A stretch of 64,000 bases of DNA, from NCBI GenBank assembly GCA_951799405.1, contig OX637338.1, forward strand, positions 2,604,001 to 2,668,000, in the 5' to 3' direction. The notes under the pieces are model-generated. The model saw only the letters and a program-made list of their open reading frames with translations. It was not told the DNA's origin and did no database searches. Each line of letters begins with the position of its first letter. Position 1 is the first letter of the stretch. The position numbers and the translations under genes were made by a program. Shown piece by piece: positions 10,664 through 20,824 of the stretch. The DNA is from Agapetus fuscipes (taxonomy: Eukaryota; Arthropoda; Insecta; Trichoptera; Glossosomatidae).

Positions 10664-10760
10664 ATAAAGTCAACCGTAGCGTTTCACCAAAAATATATTG
10701 AAACTAAAACAGACCCACCTTTGAGTGTTTTACTTTTCATATATTTTTGGTAATCGCGCA
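10664..10760. mobile_element. Family I inverted-repeat element
   Basis: CAACCGTAGCGTTTCACCAA at the left faces ATATTTTTGGTAATCGCG at the right, around a core AAACTAAAACAG. Confidence 0.5.
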
Positions 10761-10853
10761 ATGAAAACGTACAGTAATCTCAAAGCACGATTTGCGGCTG
10801 TGCTTTGCTCTGCTCTGATGAATTGCGTTGTTTTTCAGTATTACCTGAAACAC

Positions 10854-11469
10854 CAGGGGCGGAAGTCTCGATGATCTTTTGATTTCGCCATTGCTGAGAG
10901 AACTGCACTGGCTGAGGGTCCGAGATGGGGTAGAATTTAAGTTGTTTCTCACTGTACATAGGGACCTGAACGGCACGGCACCCCCATGTCTCGCTGAGCT
11001 ATGATCTGTCGATAAGCCTTCAAAACGACCACTACGCTCTGCCCTCACTGCTGTCAACAAGGTCATAGTGCCCAAAAGAGCAAACACATCAAATTTTGCA
11101 GACAGGAGCTTTGCGGTGGCCGGGCCGGTTGCCTGGAACAATTTGCCCGTCGGTCTTCGCGCGAACCAGCCTACCACCACCTTCAGAAAGGGACTGAAGA
11201 CACTGCTTTTTTCCAGAAGCCATGGCGCCCTTGAGATGGTCTGGACCATTAAATGGCGCCACAGGAAATAAATCATCCATAATCATCATCATCATCATCT
11301 TACCGTGCCTATTTGAAGATACGACGAAATAAAGCACGGCGGTACCTGAACAGCTATTTTTCATTTTATATAAAATGGATCAGCTGTTGATACGCCGCCA
11401 TGTTTAATTTCGTTATCTGACATGAGTACTTTTATCTTATACCAATAGCCATCGAGACTTACACCCCAG
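10854..11469. mobile_element. Family H inverted-repeat element split by a CR1-like LINE
   Basis: The left end CAGGGGCGGAAGTCTCGATG and the right end CCATCGAGACTTACACCCC are inverted. Once the LINE is removed, the interior matches the H copies at 33131 and 58199 (TTACCGTGCCTATTTGAAGA, CAGCTGTTGATACGCCGCC). Confidence 0.7.
10871..11297 (+). pseudogene. CR1/L2-like LINE, 3' end of ORF2
   Basis: Broken frames give a protein typical of the C-terminus after the reverse transcriptase in CR1/L2/Jockey-group LINEs: LREQLHWLRVRDGVEFKLF, then FADRSFAVAGPVAWNNLPVG and FRKGLKTLLF. At least one stop interrupts it (near 11004). It ends in (CAT)n after the stop, as expected for this group. It is 5'-truncated and sits inside an H element. 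No catalytic domain remains. Confidence 0.8.
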
Positions 11470-11482
11470 TATAAAACTAAAC

Positions 11483-11590
11483 GTCTAAACTCAACAAGAG
11501 TGCTTACTGAAATTTTTTTGAAATTGTAACGCTCGGTAGATGCGCTGTTTTAGTTTTGATGTATGCTTTGGTGAAACGCTAAAGTAATGT
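11483..11590. mobile_element. Family I inverted-repeat element
   Basis: CTAAACTCAACAAGAGTGC and GCTTTGGTGAAACGCTAAAG with the core GATGCGCTGTTTTAGTTTT (reverse orientation). It lies just outside the H element. Confidence 0.5.
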
Positions 11591-11917
11591 TTCAAACTTG
11601 GAACTCTATACCTTGGGGGGTGATGCCTACAATACATAGATAAGTTTGACAATGTGACAGCCGAGTAGTGATTAAACTGAGCGCTGTACATAATACCAAC
11701 TTATGTATTATTCAAAATAATGCCGAGATTAAATCGTGGCCACACCTATAAATTAAATTACGTCATTCATTTTTGTTTTACATACATATCAGCATTACAA
11801 ATTATAGGTTTATGTTACTGAAATATCATCATGCATTCATGGAGGAAGTATTAAATGGAGGGGCTGTGAATGCGATTTTGTACCAATCAACATGATGCAC
11901 TGTCTTTGACACCATAT
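11591..11917. other. No recognised feature
   Basis: AT-rich; nothing supported. Confidence 0.4.
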
Positions 11918-12168
11918 CTATAATCTATAATCTAAGTTGCAAGGATATATTCATTTAAAGCTCTCAGATGTATGCCCACAAACCAACAAGTGTAGTTCGC
12001 GCTTACAAATGCTGAATGTGTACTTACAAATAAAATCCAAGCCTCAAATGAACATAAGCCCCACAACTTTTGCCGACCTTCCCTGAAACAGGGGTGACAT
12101 TGGCAAAGTGAACCATTTTTTACAGTATGGGTGGTCAGCCTCATACCAACCTATAAGTCAAGGAATGA
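11918..12168 (-). mobile_element. Family C element, full length
   Basis: (ATAATCT)n tail, GCTCTCAGATGTATGCCCAC, ACAGGGGTGACATTGGCAAA, 5' edge AAGTCAAGGAAT. It carries a 70-codon open frame (11932-12144) that recurs in two other copies. Confidence 0.9.
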
Positions 12169-12430
12169 TACATTGTTTATAATGCTGTCTCGCTCACGCA
12201 ATATGAAATGCTTTTATCATTTTCTATGCAAGCAACGTGTCTCTACTCCGTCTTCAATCTATTTACATATCACCATGGAAACCATGTAATCACCATGGCA
12301 ACGGAATTTGTTACTAGTGTTGTTGAAAGTATGAAAATAACTGATAAATTCCGAATTCAAAAATGTTCCGACCTCATTGTGTACGGGTATAATTTTCACA
12401 AGTATCTATTACCGCGAGCATAGAAGTTAC

Positions 12431-12830
12431 ATATTTGAATAAGAAAGTACCTACATACTTGAACATCACTAGTTCTAAATCACTTTCACGAAAAACACCC
12501 AAATATCTCGCTGATTTAATCAAAACAGTCACCCTCGGCAAAAAAAGCCTTACACTGCGCTCGGCTGAGACTGGAGCCAAATCAAGAATTGAAGAACCTA
12601 TAAGAAGAGTTAACACATTATTTGGAGAGCGTGCATTTGCAGTTGCTGGCCCTCTGGCCTGGAACCACTTGCCACATCATGTGAGAGAGCTAAAGGACCA
12701 TGGAAAGTTCCGGAATGCACTGAAGACAAGCAAATTTCTGGCATCGTTTGCACCAGCGCCCTTGGAGTGACTACATCACGAAACGGCGCTATGAAGAAAT
12801 CATCAACTCATCATCATCAAAATATTTCGA
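12431..12830 (+). pseudogene. CR1/L2-like LINE, 3' end of ORF2
   Basis: An open stretch to the stop at 12768-12770 encodes PKYLADLIKTV near its start, then FGERAFAVAGPLAWNHLP and FRNALKTSKFL. This is the C-terminal signature of CR1/L2-group ORF2 downstream of the reverse transcriptase. (CAT)n follows the stop. 5'-truncated, with no RT motif. A nearly identical 3' end lies at 56282-56402. Confidence 0.8.
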
Positions 12831-13140
12831 CAAATGAAAAATAAATTCTATGAACGTAATCATATAAAATCATCGATCTAAATAAAATATCAATTGATAT
12901 CGATGTGTAAAAAAGTTTTTAAGTGAAATTTATTCCACATTTTGTACAACATTTATTTTCTTATATTGGCACGTTTAGAAAATACACAGTTTGGCATTTA
13001 TATGGATTTTTTTCCAATTAGGTAACACACCTGTTGACAGTTGAAAGGTCACCGATAGACTGAATTTGGATTTTTGTAGGATGAGTGGGTTAGCGCATTT
13101 CTAATTCTCAAAGGATTGATTTCTTAGCCCATAGGTACAG
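12831..13140. other. No recognised feature
   Basis: AT-rich; nothing supported. Confidence 0.4.
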
Positions 13141-13266
13141 TTCTTATATATCGATGGAAAAAGGTGATGGATATGAATGATTTGAAAGAGGTATGTAAGG
13201 ATAGGAAGATATGGAGGCAGCTCTGCAGAGGCTCTGGCCACCCCTAGTGGAATGGCGACAGAGTTA
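13141..13266 (+). pseudogene. LINE-2 (RTE-like) extreme 3' end
   Basis: Translates as KKVMDMNDLKEVCKDRKIW then RQLCRGSGHP and a stop, followed by GGAATGGCGACAGAGTTACA and an (AGTTAC)n tail. The same end is seen at 14078, 48180, 61609 and 62692. Confidence 0.8.
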
Positions 13267-13350
13267 CAGTTACACAAATGTGCATATATCTTTGCAAATT
13301 AGATTCAAATCAGATCACTTTCTCTTTACGCTGTGTTTTTTGTAAGGACT

Positions 13351-13628
13351 GACCGGTCCGTAGTCCAGAGGTAACACTTCGGACTCGTAACTGGAAGGTT
13401 GTGGGTTCGAATCCCGGCGGAGCACAAAAAATACACCATTTATATTTTCAAATATGCTCTTTGCTGGGTTGAAAAATTCATACACCTTTACCAAAGACCG
13501 GTCACTAAATGCCCATCAAGCCTTACAGTAACTGGGTCTTTCTACAGCGACGATCGCAGAGGGCTCTTGAGGTGTGATACACACAAAAACAGCGCTCACC
13601 AAATAAATCAGCTTAATTTTTTTAATTA
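13351..13628 (+). mobile_element. Family A SINE, full length
   Basis: The tRNA-like head GACCGGTCCGTAGTCCAGAG with GGTTCGAATCCCGGCGGAG is intact. The body has a small deletion at CTGGGTCTTTCTACAGCG. The 3' end is ACCAAATAAATCAGC. Confidence 0.9.
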
Positions 13629-13944
13629 AGGAACACATTAGGTGATTAAACTTCAGATGTGTTCATTGATTGATTGGGCTTGCGACAGGCAATCGCTCGC
13701 ATATAACTTGCTGCCAATCGTTGTATGTAATTGCTTGTGCGACAGCGACTAATTACACAGGAATCCTGGCTAATGAATAATCGAGACGTCTGACTTACAG
13801 GAATTCCATATCCGAGTGCAATCAATCGCTGCTCTGGAGTTTGCCGTCGATTTGGGAAATCCTTTTACTCATTAAAGTCAAATTAGAGTTCCAGCTTGGC
13901 GGCGCCTCTCTCGCTTCGCAGGACGACGCAGCGACCGTGCCACG
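13629..13944. other. No recognised feature
   Basis: Nothing identified; base composition is more even than in the neighbours. Confidence 0.4.
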
Positions 13945-14690
13945 ACGATATGCCCATTGACAGAATGCCCACCTACGGAATGTCCATCGACAAAATGTTC
14001 ACCGACATAATTCCCATCTGAAAAAATGTCCACTCGACAAAATTACAACCGACAAATTTCCATCGACAAAATATCCTAATGTAACTGTAACTCTGTCGCC
14101 ATTTCGCTAGGGGTGGCAAGAGCCTCTGCAGAGTTGCCTCCATTTTTTCCTATCCTGACATACTTCTTTCAATTTATTCATATCCATTACCTTTTTCATG
14201 CATTTTCTTCTTTTACGCTCACTTTGCATATCCCATTCTTTCACAATCTCCTTAATCTGATCACTCCATACTTTTCTCGGTCGTCCCTTCCCTCTTTTTC
14301 ATTTCACACTTTCTTTGTATATAAACTTTGTCAGTCTATCATCATTCATTCTTTCCACGTGCCCAAACCATCTCATCACATTCTTTTGTACCTTAACTTT
14401 CACATCCTCTTTCAAATTACATTCTGTTTTTACACATACATTCCTAACTCTATCCCTCAGAGTTTTTCCTGTCATGCTTCCCGTACATACTGTACTCATT
14501 TCGCTTTCATTCACTGTCCATGCTTCACTTCCATACATCAAAGTCGCCGTCGGTAACAATATGCCATTGTGTACCGCCATTCTCAGATCCATCGTCAATC
14601 GCTTGTTCTTTGCTATTCTTCCAATTGCACCGACCACTGACATTTTTCCACCCGACATAATGACAACGCGACAAAATGTCTACCGGCATT
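13945..14690. repeat. Degenerate CGACAAAATGTCC minisatellite split by LINE-2
   Basis: Roughly 15-17-bp units built on CGACAAAATGTCCA run from 13945 to 14077 and resume at 14651-14690 (CGACATAATGACAACG). A LINE-2 copy occupies the middle. The motif resembles the array at 58394-58705. Confidence 0.6.
14078..14650 (-). pseudogene. LINE-2 (RTE-like) ORF2 C-terminal part
   Basis: The minus strand encodes LMYGSEAWTVNESEM, MTGKTLRDRVRN and MRWFGHVERMNDDRLTKFIY, then a stop. After a small frame break come GRPRKVWSDQIKE and the KEVCQDRKKWRQLC end. This is the region after the RT palm and thumb in RTE-like LINEs. It ends with CTGTAACTCTGTCGCC at the 3' tail. The plus-strand Phe/His-rich frames over it are shadows. 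Confidence 0.85.
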
Positions 14691-14809
14691 GGAAAGGATT
14701 GGCTTGGGATCCTAGGTATCTTGAATGATGTAGTGGACTGTGTGCTTTTTGGGATCCCAGCACTGGTTCTTCAATAATAATACCTTTAACTCTTGTGATT
14801 TACTTAGTT

Positions 14810-15030
14810 TTAATTTTATTGATTGCAGAGGCATTAACTTTGTAATTGTTCATCTTAAAAGATAAAAAATAACTACGATTACTATCGTACACAAAGTGGT
14901 TTTAAAAAATTTAAATTAAAAAACAAATTGTATTAGGTAAAAACAAATTGTACCTAATACAATTTGTTTTTAATTTTTAATTTTAATTTAAAAAAAATTC
15001 AAGGTTACAAAGTGAATGCCTCATCAATGA
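14810..15030. mobile_element. Type P module with an internal hairpin
   Basis: GAGGCATTAACTTTGTAATT and GTTACAAAGTGAATGCCTC face each other at the ends. An inner hairpin pairs AACAAATTGTATTAGGTA (14921-14938) with TACCTAATACAATTTGTT (14952-14969). The edge sequence is shared with 9470-9510 and 59465-59490. Confidence 0.5.
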
Positions 15031-15640
15031 ATAAAGTTGTTTTTGCTGTTTTTTATCTACTTAGTTTTATTTGATGTTAAATTTACAGAAGGAGAGACAA
15101 TGTTGTCTTTTTGAAAGTCAGAAAGAAAGCGGAAGAATGTGTAAAACTTGACAAATTTTAAAAATTACAATAATACCAACTTGGCGGAATCAATCAAATA
15201 GTATGATACGTTATTTGTATCTGCCTGAATGAAGTACTTGGAATGCCAAAAGGGTTAATAAAAATATACATAGATGGCAGTACTTCTGGTCCAACGTACA
15301 TGAAATATTTGACAGACATAATGTCCTTAGTTATTTAGTAAAAAAGATTTACGGGTTTTTTAATCCACATAATTTTCATTTAATTAATCACACAATTGTC
15401 ATGTGACTAAAGATAACGAGAAAAAAATTAAGTCTGTTTAGTGTTTTTTTTTTAATAAGAAGAAAATAATGTGCTCGAAAAAGTGCTATGTGCCCCTCTG
15501 TGCGCATTTCCTGTCGCTAAAACCTGAAACCTGCACATCTCCGCACGTAGACTGCGAAATATGTACATACTGTCACACTGTATGGTCCATAGTTCACCTG
15601 CCTTTCCAAATTACACCTGGAGCCGTTGTCACCGTGCAAT
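15031..15640. other. No recognised feature
   Basis: The 15469-15675 frame (MCSKKCYVPLCAHFLSLKPE...) shows no domain I know. AT-rich otherwise. Confidence 0.35.
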
Positions 15641-16075
15641 TACCACGCTTGCGGGTGCGCAGAGGGGGAAAATAGGGGTGAGAGAGGATAAGAGGGAGAG
15701 AGGGAAGCGTAAAGGGGGGATAGACGAGGAGGAAGTAAAATACAGCAGGCGGGAAGGGAGAATAGAAAAAGTAACAGAAGAAAAACAAATGGTGATAGGT
15801 AAAAGAATGATTAAGAGAGAGTTACATAGAGACAGGGGAAGAAAAAGAGGAAATATTGAAGAGAATATAAAGAGAATGAGAGTGTAAAAATGGACACAAA
15901 TTGGATAAGGGGAAGATTGACAAAATAAGACGGCAATAGAAGTTCAGCGAGAAGAAGAGTGAAGAAATAAAAAGATAGGGAAAGAAGATAAAATTCAATA
16001 AAAGAGGGTAAGAAAGTGAAAGAAAGACAGTGAAGGAAGAGAGAAAGATTAAGAACATGAGATGAGAACATGTAA
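15640..16075 (+). repeat. Long purine-rich tract
   Basis: About 430 bases are strongly G+A-biased on plus (for example GAGAGAGGATAAGAGGGAGA and AGGGAAAGAAGAT), with few pyrimidines. The long Phe/Leu/Ser-rich minus-strand frames here result from this bias. It abuts a D SINE. Confidence 0.75.
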
Positions 16076-16077
16076 GT

Positions 16078-16300
16078 GTTATGGCTAAAGGGATCAAGTC
16101 GCTATTCTTGACAAGCGTATTTGGAACAGAATACCATAACTTTGACCATAACTTCGACCCTGGTTCAACAGATGCCATAGAATGGACACAAACGTCTGCT
16201 TTCGCAAGAAGACAACTATTCAGGCAAAATCTTTTTAAAAAACAACAAAAATTTGAGGAAAGAGCGTTTTGGGAAGATAAAGAAAGTAAAAAAAAATAGA
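16078..16300 (+). mobile_element. Family D SINE
   Basis: The head GTGTTATGGCTAAAGGGATC, then CTTTGACCATAACTTCGACC, AACAGATGCCATAGAATGG and CTTTCGCAAGAAGACAACTA match D copies at 39205 and 48378. The tRNA-like B box is decayed. Confidence 0.65.
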
Positions 16301-16596
16301 GAAGGATGGTGAGGAGATGATATAGTGGTATTAGAGAGTGACGGTTATAGAATGAGGTAGGAAATATGGTAGAAGGAATCATCTAAAAGCCTTCAGTGGA
16401 GGTTGGATGGCGAGGAGGGGAGGGAAGTCTATGAAAATGTTGGGACCGGAATTGGAACTGCAAAGTTTATGGTGCTCCCGGGGATTCGTATGCAATCGCT
16501 GCACCTGAACTATCACATTTATCATTCTAATAATGTTTGTAAACTATTAAAAAAAAAAATTCAGTTTCATCTACTTAGCAGGATGAAATAAAACTT

Positions 16597-16862
16597 AAAA
16601 TAATAATGATATTAGGATGACCTATTTGGTAAGCGCTGTTTTTGTGTGAATCACTCCTCAAGAGCCCTGTGTAAGCTTGGTTGTCGCTGTAGAAAGCGCC
16701 AATTCTCAAGCAAGACCCATTTGGTGACCAGTCTTTGGTAGAGGTATTGGAATTTTTCACCCAGCGAAGAGCATATTCGTATTTGAAAATATAAATTGTT
16801 TTCGATCCCACATCCTTCCATTTATGAGTCAGAAGTGTTATCCATTAAACTACGGACCGGTC
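16597..16862 (-). mobile_element. Family A SINE
   Basis: An (AAT)n tail leads to GTGAATCACTCCTCAAGAGC and CAAGCAAGACCCATTTGGTG. Part of the body is deleted. The tRNA-like head ends ACTACGGACCGGTC. Confidence 0.85.
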
Positions 16863-17474
16863 AAAATTACTAATGTTAAAATAAAATGCATTTTTTTTTC
16901 TCCCCGAGTTGATTTATTTCCTTGAGCTCTTTGATGTATTTGATGTATAAAGATGGTTCTACGATTTTATACCAGAATTTCAACATTACAGAAATATCTT
17001 TTTAATCGGAAAAAATAATGGTAAATGCTGATTTTTCATTGAATAACTCCTTTAGTAAGAACGTCCTTCCTTTAATATTATAACTTAATGACATCCTTGA
17101 TTTAACCCTATGACTGCCGTGAACTTGTAGAAAATATTTCGTGGAACAGATGCCCTCTACGCCAGCGATGAGAAAATCTACGTCTATGTAAAACCATCCT
17201 ATAACCTTAGCCTATGTAAAACCATACACCAAAGACAATATTATTAGTCCCAATTTATCACTTTCGGTTCAGAGTTACTTTTGAACAGTATAATTCGATG
17301 GTTGGTTGATTTCTGAAGCTACATGGAATTTCGGTCCTTAATAAAAATAAAGATTTTTCTCAAAACATGCAGAATTGTTACATACCACCTCGCTAGACTT
17401 CACCAGAACATTCGATCTATCGATCTATTCGTGTTATCGACCGGTATCAAATGGCCGATGGCATCTCGTCCCTC
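16863..17474. other. Mostly unassigned
   Basis: CCGAGTTGATTTATTTCCTT near 16905 is a fragment of the repeat also seen at 7088 and 34683. Nothing else recognised. Confidence 0.4.
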
Positions 17475-17656
17475 CAGTGCTTGTTTAGCTTATCCACCAT
17501 TTGATTCAAAGATGACCTTTCAATGACTTTGTTTTAAGAATAACATTCTACACAGTCTGAGCTGAGGAAAAAACGTAAAACTCGACAGTGTGACAGATTT
17601 ATTAAATATTTTATGGTCCAGTACTTATATGTACAAACATTGCTCATGTGAAATTA
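17475..17656. mobile_element. Family E element, truncated
   Basis: CAGTGCTTGTTTAGCTTATC, GATTCAAAGATGACCTTTCA and GCTCATGTGAAATTAC match the E copies. It stops at the 3' (CAT)n end of a CR1-like element. Confidence 0.55.
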
Positions 17657-18252
17657 CATCTGATGATGATGAGGAATGATTTATTTCCTGTAGCGTCATT
17701 TTATGGTCCAGGACCATCTTTATTTTTATTTTCTTTATTATTCATATTCCTTGACTTATAGGTTGGTATGAGGCTGACCACCCATACTGTAAAAAATGGT
17801 TCACTTTGTGCCAATGTCACCCCTGTTTCAGGGAAGGTCGGCAAAAGTTGTGGGGCTTATGTTCATTTGAGGTTTGGATTTTATTTGTAGGTACACATTC
17901 AGCATTTGTAAGCGCGAACTACACTTGTTGGTTTGTGGGCATACATCTGAGAGCTTTAAATGAATATATCCTTGCAACTTAGATTATAGATTATAGACCA
18001 TCTCAAGGGTGGCATGGCTTCTAGAAAAAAACAGTGTCCTCAGTCCCTTTCTGAAGGTGGTTGTAGGCTGGTTCGCGCAAACACCGTCAAGCAAATGGTT
18101 TTAGGCAACCAGTCAGGGCACTGCAAGACTCTTGACTGCAAAATTTGATGTATTTTTGATCTTATGTGCATGTTGAATTTTTTGACAGCAATTAGTGCAG
18201 AGCGCAGTGGTCGTTTTGAAGCCTTGCTAACAGAACTGTCCGATAGACACTC
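17657..18252 (-). pseudogene. CR1-like LINE 3' end split by a C element
   Basis: The minus strand matches the copy at 10871-11297 (GGTTGTAGGCTGGTTCGCGC on plus; GATTTATTTCCTGTAG near the 3' end). Two halves, 17657-17719 and 17996-18252, flank a C element. Frames are broken throughout. Confidence 0.75.
17720..17995 (+). mobile_element. Family C element with target duplication
   Basis: A full C body (GGTTGGTATGAGGCTGACC to GATTATAGATTATA) preceded by about 26 T-rich bases. It is flanked by the 8-bp repeat GACCATCT at 17712-17719 and 17996-18003, both inside the host CR1-like element. Confidence 0.88.
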
Positions 18253-18490
18253 TCTCCAAAATTTCGAGATTAATTTTGGAGATAAAGCATGTGTTAGAAT
18301 TGGTGGCAGATAGAGGGTTGAGTTACGGTGGAATACTAAGGCGAGGGGTAACGCAAGACAATACAGGAGGAAACCGCTGATTTCTGGTTTGGAGGGCTGC
18401 GGCGGGTTGGGGCAAAGAGGGGAGAGGAGAGGGGTTTCAGGCTAACCAAGCAAAGCCTGCTCAGCCACCTAACGCCAAGTACAAAACGTT

Positions 18491-18990
18491 AATTTAAACT
18501 CAAATTTAGCGTTTTACAAAAAATATAAGCGAACGAATGGAATATCCAGTCTGTATGAAGAAGGTTATGAATCTGGATGAAATAAAAGAAGTATGTAACG
18601 ACAGAAAGAAATGGCGGTCGATCTGTAACGTTGGCGGCTAAGGGTTTTTTAAATTTGAATTTTGTATTATGTATTTGTTGTAAATGGATTATTTGTTGAT
18701 AGTAAAAATGTCATTTTTTGCGTTTGCTCCTTAACTTACAGGTTGGTATGCGGCTGACCACCCATGCTGTAGAAAATGGTTCACTTTGCCAATGTCACCC
18801 CTGTTTCAGGGAAGGTCAGCCAGAGTTGCAGGGTGTATGCTCATTTGAGATTTGGGTGTCTACTTGTGAGAATGCATATAATGTGACATATGTTTGCAAC
18901 TTAGATTAGATTAGATAAGTAACAGCACCTATAGCGGGAGTTTGAGTTTTCGTAGATTTTCGGTAAAACGTTCTGGTTGAGTGAAAGCCT
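18491..18990. mobile_element. Family I element split by a LINE-1 3' end
   Basis: TAAACTCAAATTTAGCGTTT lies left and TAAAACGTTCTGGTTGAG right of the LINE. Removing the LINE restores the I layout (AACAGCACCTATAGCG core). Confidence 0.6.
18535..18919 (+). pseudogene. LINE-1 (RTE-like) 3' end with C-type 3' UTR
   Basis: The last codons read MKKVMNLDEIKEVCNDRKKW and RSICNVGG, then a stop at the same place as the copy at 24262. A spacer and a C body follow (18718 on), ending GATTAGATTAGATAAG. A possible short duplication ATAAG flanks it. Second of three loci where C follows this ORF. Confidence 0.85.
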
Positions 18991-19334
18991 GGAATTTTCT
19001 GCTTTGAGTACGGACCGTAATTCGCAGGATGATCGCAATATCTTCACCGGTGCGACACACCTCCCTTTGTTTACTCTGGCTGATGAGCCAGCGAGCTTAT
19101 TAATTATTTTTGTCTCAGAGTTTTATGTAATTTCGCGGATTCGAGAGAGGGATTCAATGTTTGCGTGAGAATTATGATAATCCTACCTAATTTGAATAAT
19201 TGTAAGAGTCATCATGCATACGTCTTGGTTTTTAAAAAAAATAACGAATCTTTTTTTTTTGTAGAATACTTAGTATCCTTTGATAAAAACGAAAGTATCA
19301 AGTCAATGTTCATTTATATAATTTTTTTACAAAT
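18991..19334. other. No recognised feature
   Basis: No supported feature; AT-rich. Confidence 0.4.
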
Positions 19335-19502
19335 TATGGTTCATTTTGCCAATGTCACCCAGGAAAGGTCGGCAAGAGTTGCTGTTTTGTTTTTGGATTT
19401 CTAGGTTTTTAAAATTATTCATGATTTTACCTTTGTTTGGTAAAATCCAATCACAAAGGTAAAATCATGAATAATTTTGAAAACCTAGAAATCCAAAAAA
19501 AC
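19335..19502. repeat. C fragment running into a 48-bp-arm hairpin
   Basis: CCAATGTCACCCAGGAAAGG identifies a C fragment (19335-19385). Arms 19388-19435 and 19453-19500 then pair almost perfectly (GGATTTCTAGGTTTTTAAAA against its complement) around a 17-nt loop. Confidence 0.75.
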
Positions 19503-19676
19503 ATCAATTAAGTAAATAATCTCTTAAATAATATCATATTTCCTAACACTTCTCCCCTACTTTCTATGTTTCCTACTACACCCCGCCCACATAACACTCC
19601 CCCCCTCCCCCTCAGTAATTCAAATCCTCTCGTCATAATGTATTGTATGTTAGTTTATATTTACACCTGAAGATGG

Positions 19677-19709
19677 GAGGTATTGCTTCTCCCGAAACCG
19701 GTAGTGTTT
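19677..19709 (+). ncRNA. Hammerhead-ribozyme-like core
   Basis: CTGAAGA is followed by a GGGAG/CTCCC stem and GAAAC, the order of the hammerhead core (CUGANGA, stem II, GAAA). Penelope-like elements are known to carry such motifs. Stems I and III were not resolved, so activity is unproven. Confidence 0.4.
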
Positions 19710-19822
19710 AAAAAATAATAAAAACTCATGTGAATTGTAACAAATAAGTTTTTTATTTTAATCTATTAAAATGAACTTTCACGAAGTAACTGCTAAAAAC
19801 CTAGATAATACAACAATCACTT

Positions 19823-19998
19823 TTTTCGGGCTATGTAGCCGTGGTCTGGTTGATTCTTTCCGGACAGTTTCGCCCATTGCTCCGATGGGCATTATCAGCG
19901 GTTGGCTAGTCGCTGTGATCTTCTTACAGGATCTACTGTACTAGAAAAAACTGTCCGAAAAGAATCAACCGGACCACGGCTACATAGCCCGAAAAAAG
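19823..19998. repeat. Inverted repeat, Penelope-like terminal module
   Basis: Arms sharing GGGCTATGTAGCCGTGGTC and GGTTGATTCTTT...CGGACAGTTT face each other (19828-19872 and 19946-19992). GATGGGCATTATCAGCGG lies between them. Similar in plan to 2866-3100. Confidence 0.55.
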
Positions 19999-20032
19999 GG
20001 ATTGTTGTGTCAACAAGAACCGGCCGTGAAAA

Positions 20033-20154
20033 CTTCTATGTACAATTAAGTATTGTAAGGCTGCCTTTCCTCCTGAGGTCTCCAGGTCCCTCTCCAGAAG
20101 CTCATTTTTAAGCTCAGTGACTTTGAGGTCCTTGACGTTCACTTTAGTTGCCAT
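20033..20154 (-). pseudogene. Start of an LTR-retrotransposon gag (SAP-like), truncated
   Basis: The minus strand opens at 20154 with MATKVNVKDLKVTELKNELL, followed by ERDLETSGGKAAL. Helix-forming L..LKxELxxRxLxxxGxKxxL spacing is that of SAP-type nucleic-acid-binding motifs, seen at the start of gag-like proteins in some retrotransposons. It lies about 670 bp downstream of an LTR and primer site on the same strand, so the start is well placed. After about 40 codons the frame runs into unrelated inverted-repeat sequence. The rest of gag, and pol, are absent. Confidence 0.65.
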
Positions 20155-20824
20155 TTTTTTTCAAAATTTACGTCAAAACAAAAATATTTTCAAATTTATT
20201 TAATACAAGTTTTGAGTTTTATATATATAGCTGTTTTGAATACGTACTTTAGCAAAAATAATAATTTATCTGATTACACTGTGAGTAGGTACTGTCTTTT
20301 AATATTTATTTTTAATTCACCAATATTTTTTTACATAATAATGTCTGATAGTACATAATTATTTATTTCGTCTCAAGTCTTTCAAACACACAGGTAGGTA
20401 CTTAATGTACATTCACACACTGGTAAACGAAGGGCAGTTATTCAAAAACTTTTTCTCGATGAATCTGGAACGTTCTTTTGTAATATTTTTCAAGATTTTT
20501 ATTTATTTATTTTATTTTTTAATCACACACAATAATAAAAAAAAAAAACTATGGTCCAATTTGATGACTTTCTCAATGCGGTAAAATAGTCATTATGTTA
20601 TGTCCAGAATTATGTTCCATATGATGTTCCAGAATTTTTTTTTTGAACTTGCTTTTTGCGTCTTTTCTTTTAACAAAAATTTATTTAAACACTTGTTTTC
20701 ACAAAAGTCAGTTCACACAAAGTTCAATTTGAATAAAGTTCATTTTAACACTATTTAATTTATTTTATTTATTTTTAGACAGAAGATCTTAATTTTTCTT
20801 GACAACCCCACACCTGACACCAAT
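20155..20824 (-). promoter_or_regulatory. Primer-binding site and leader of an LTR retrotransposon
   Basis: Just inside the LTR the minus strand reads ATTGGTGTCAGGTGTGGGG (20806-20824), resembling tRNA primer-binding sites of Ty3/gypsy-like elements (TGGTGTCAG...). The remaining AT-rich leader runs to the gag start. Confidence 0.6.

Noticed and set aside
14113..14728. Phe/His-rich plus frames of 147 and 137 codons
   Set aside because: Antisense shadows of the LINE-2 ORF on the minus strand.
15811..16382. Phe/Leu/Ser-rich minus frames resembling membrane proteins
   Set aside because: They are the complement of a purine-rich tract; hydrophobicity comes from TTT/CTT/TCT codons.
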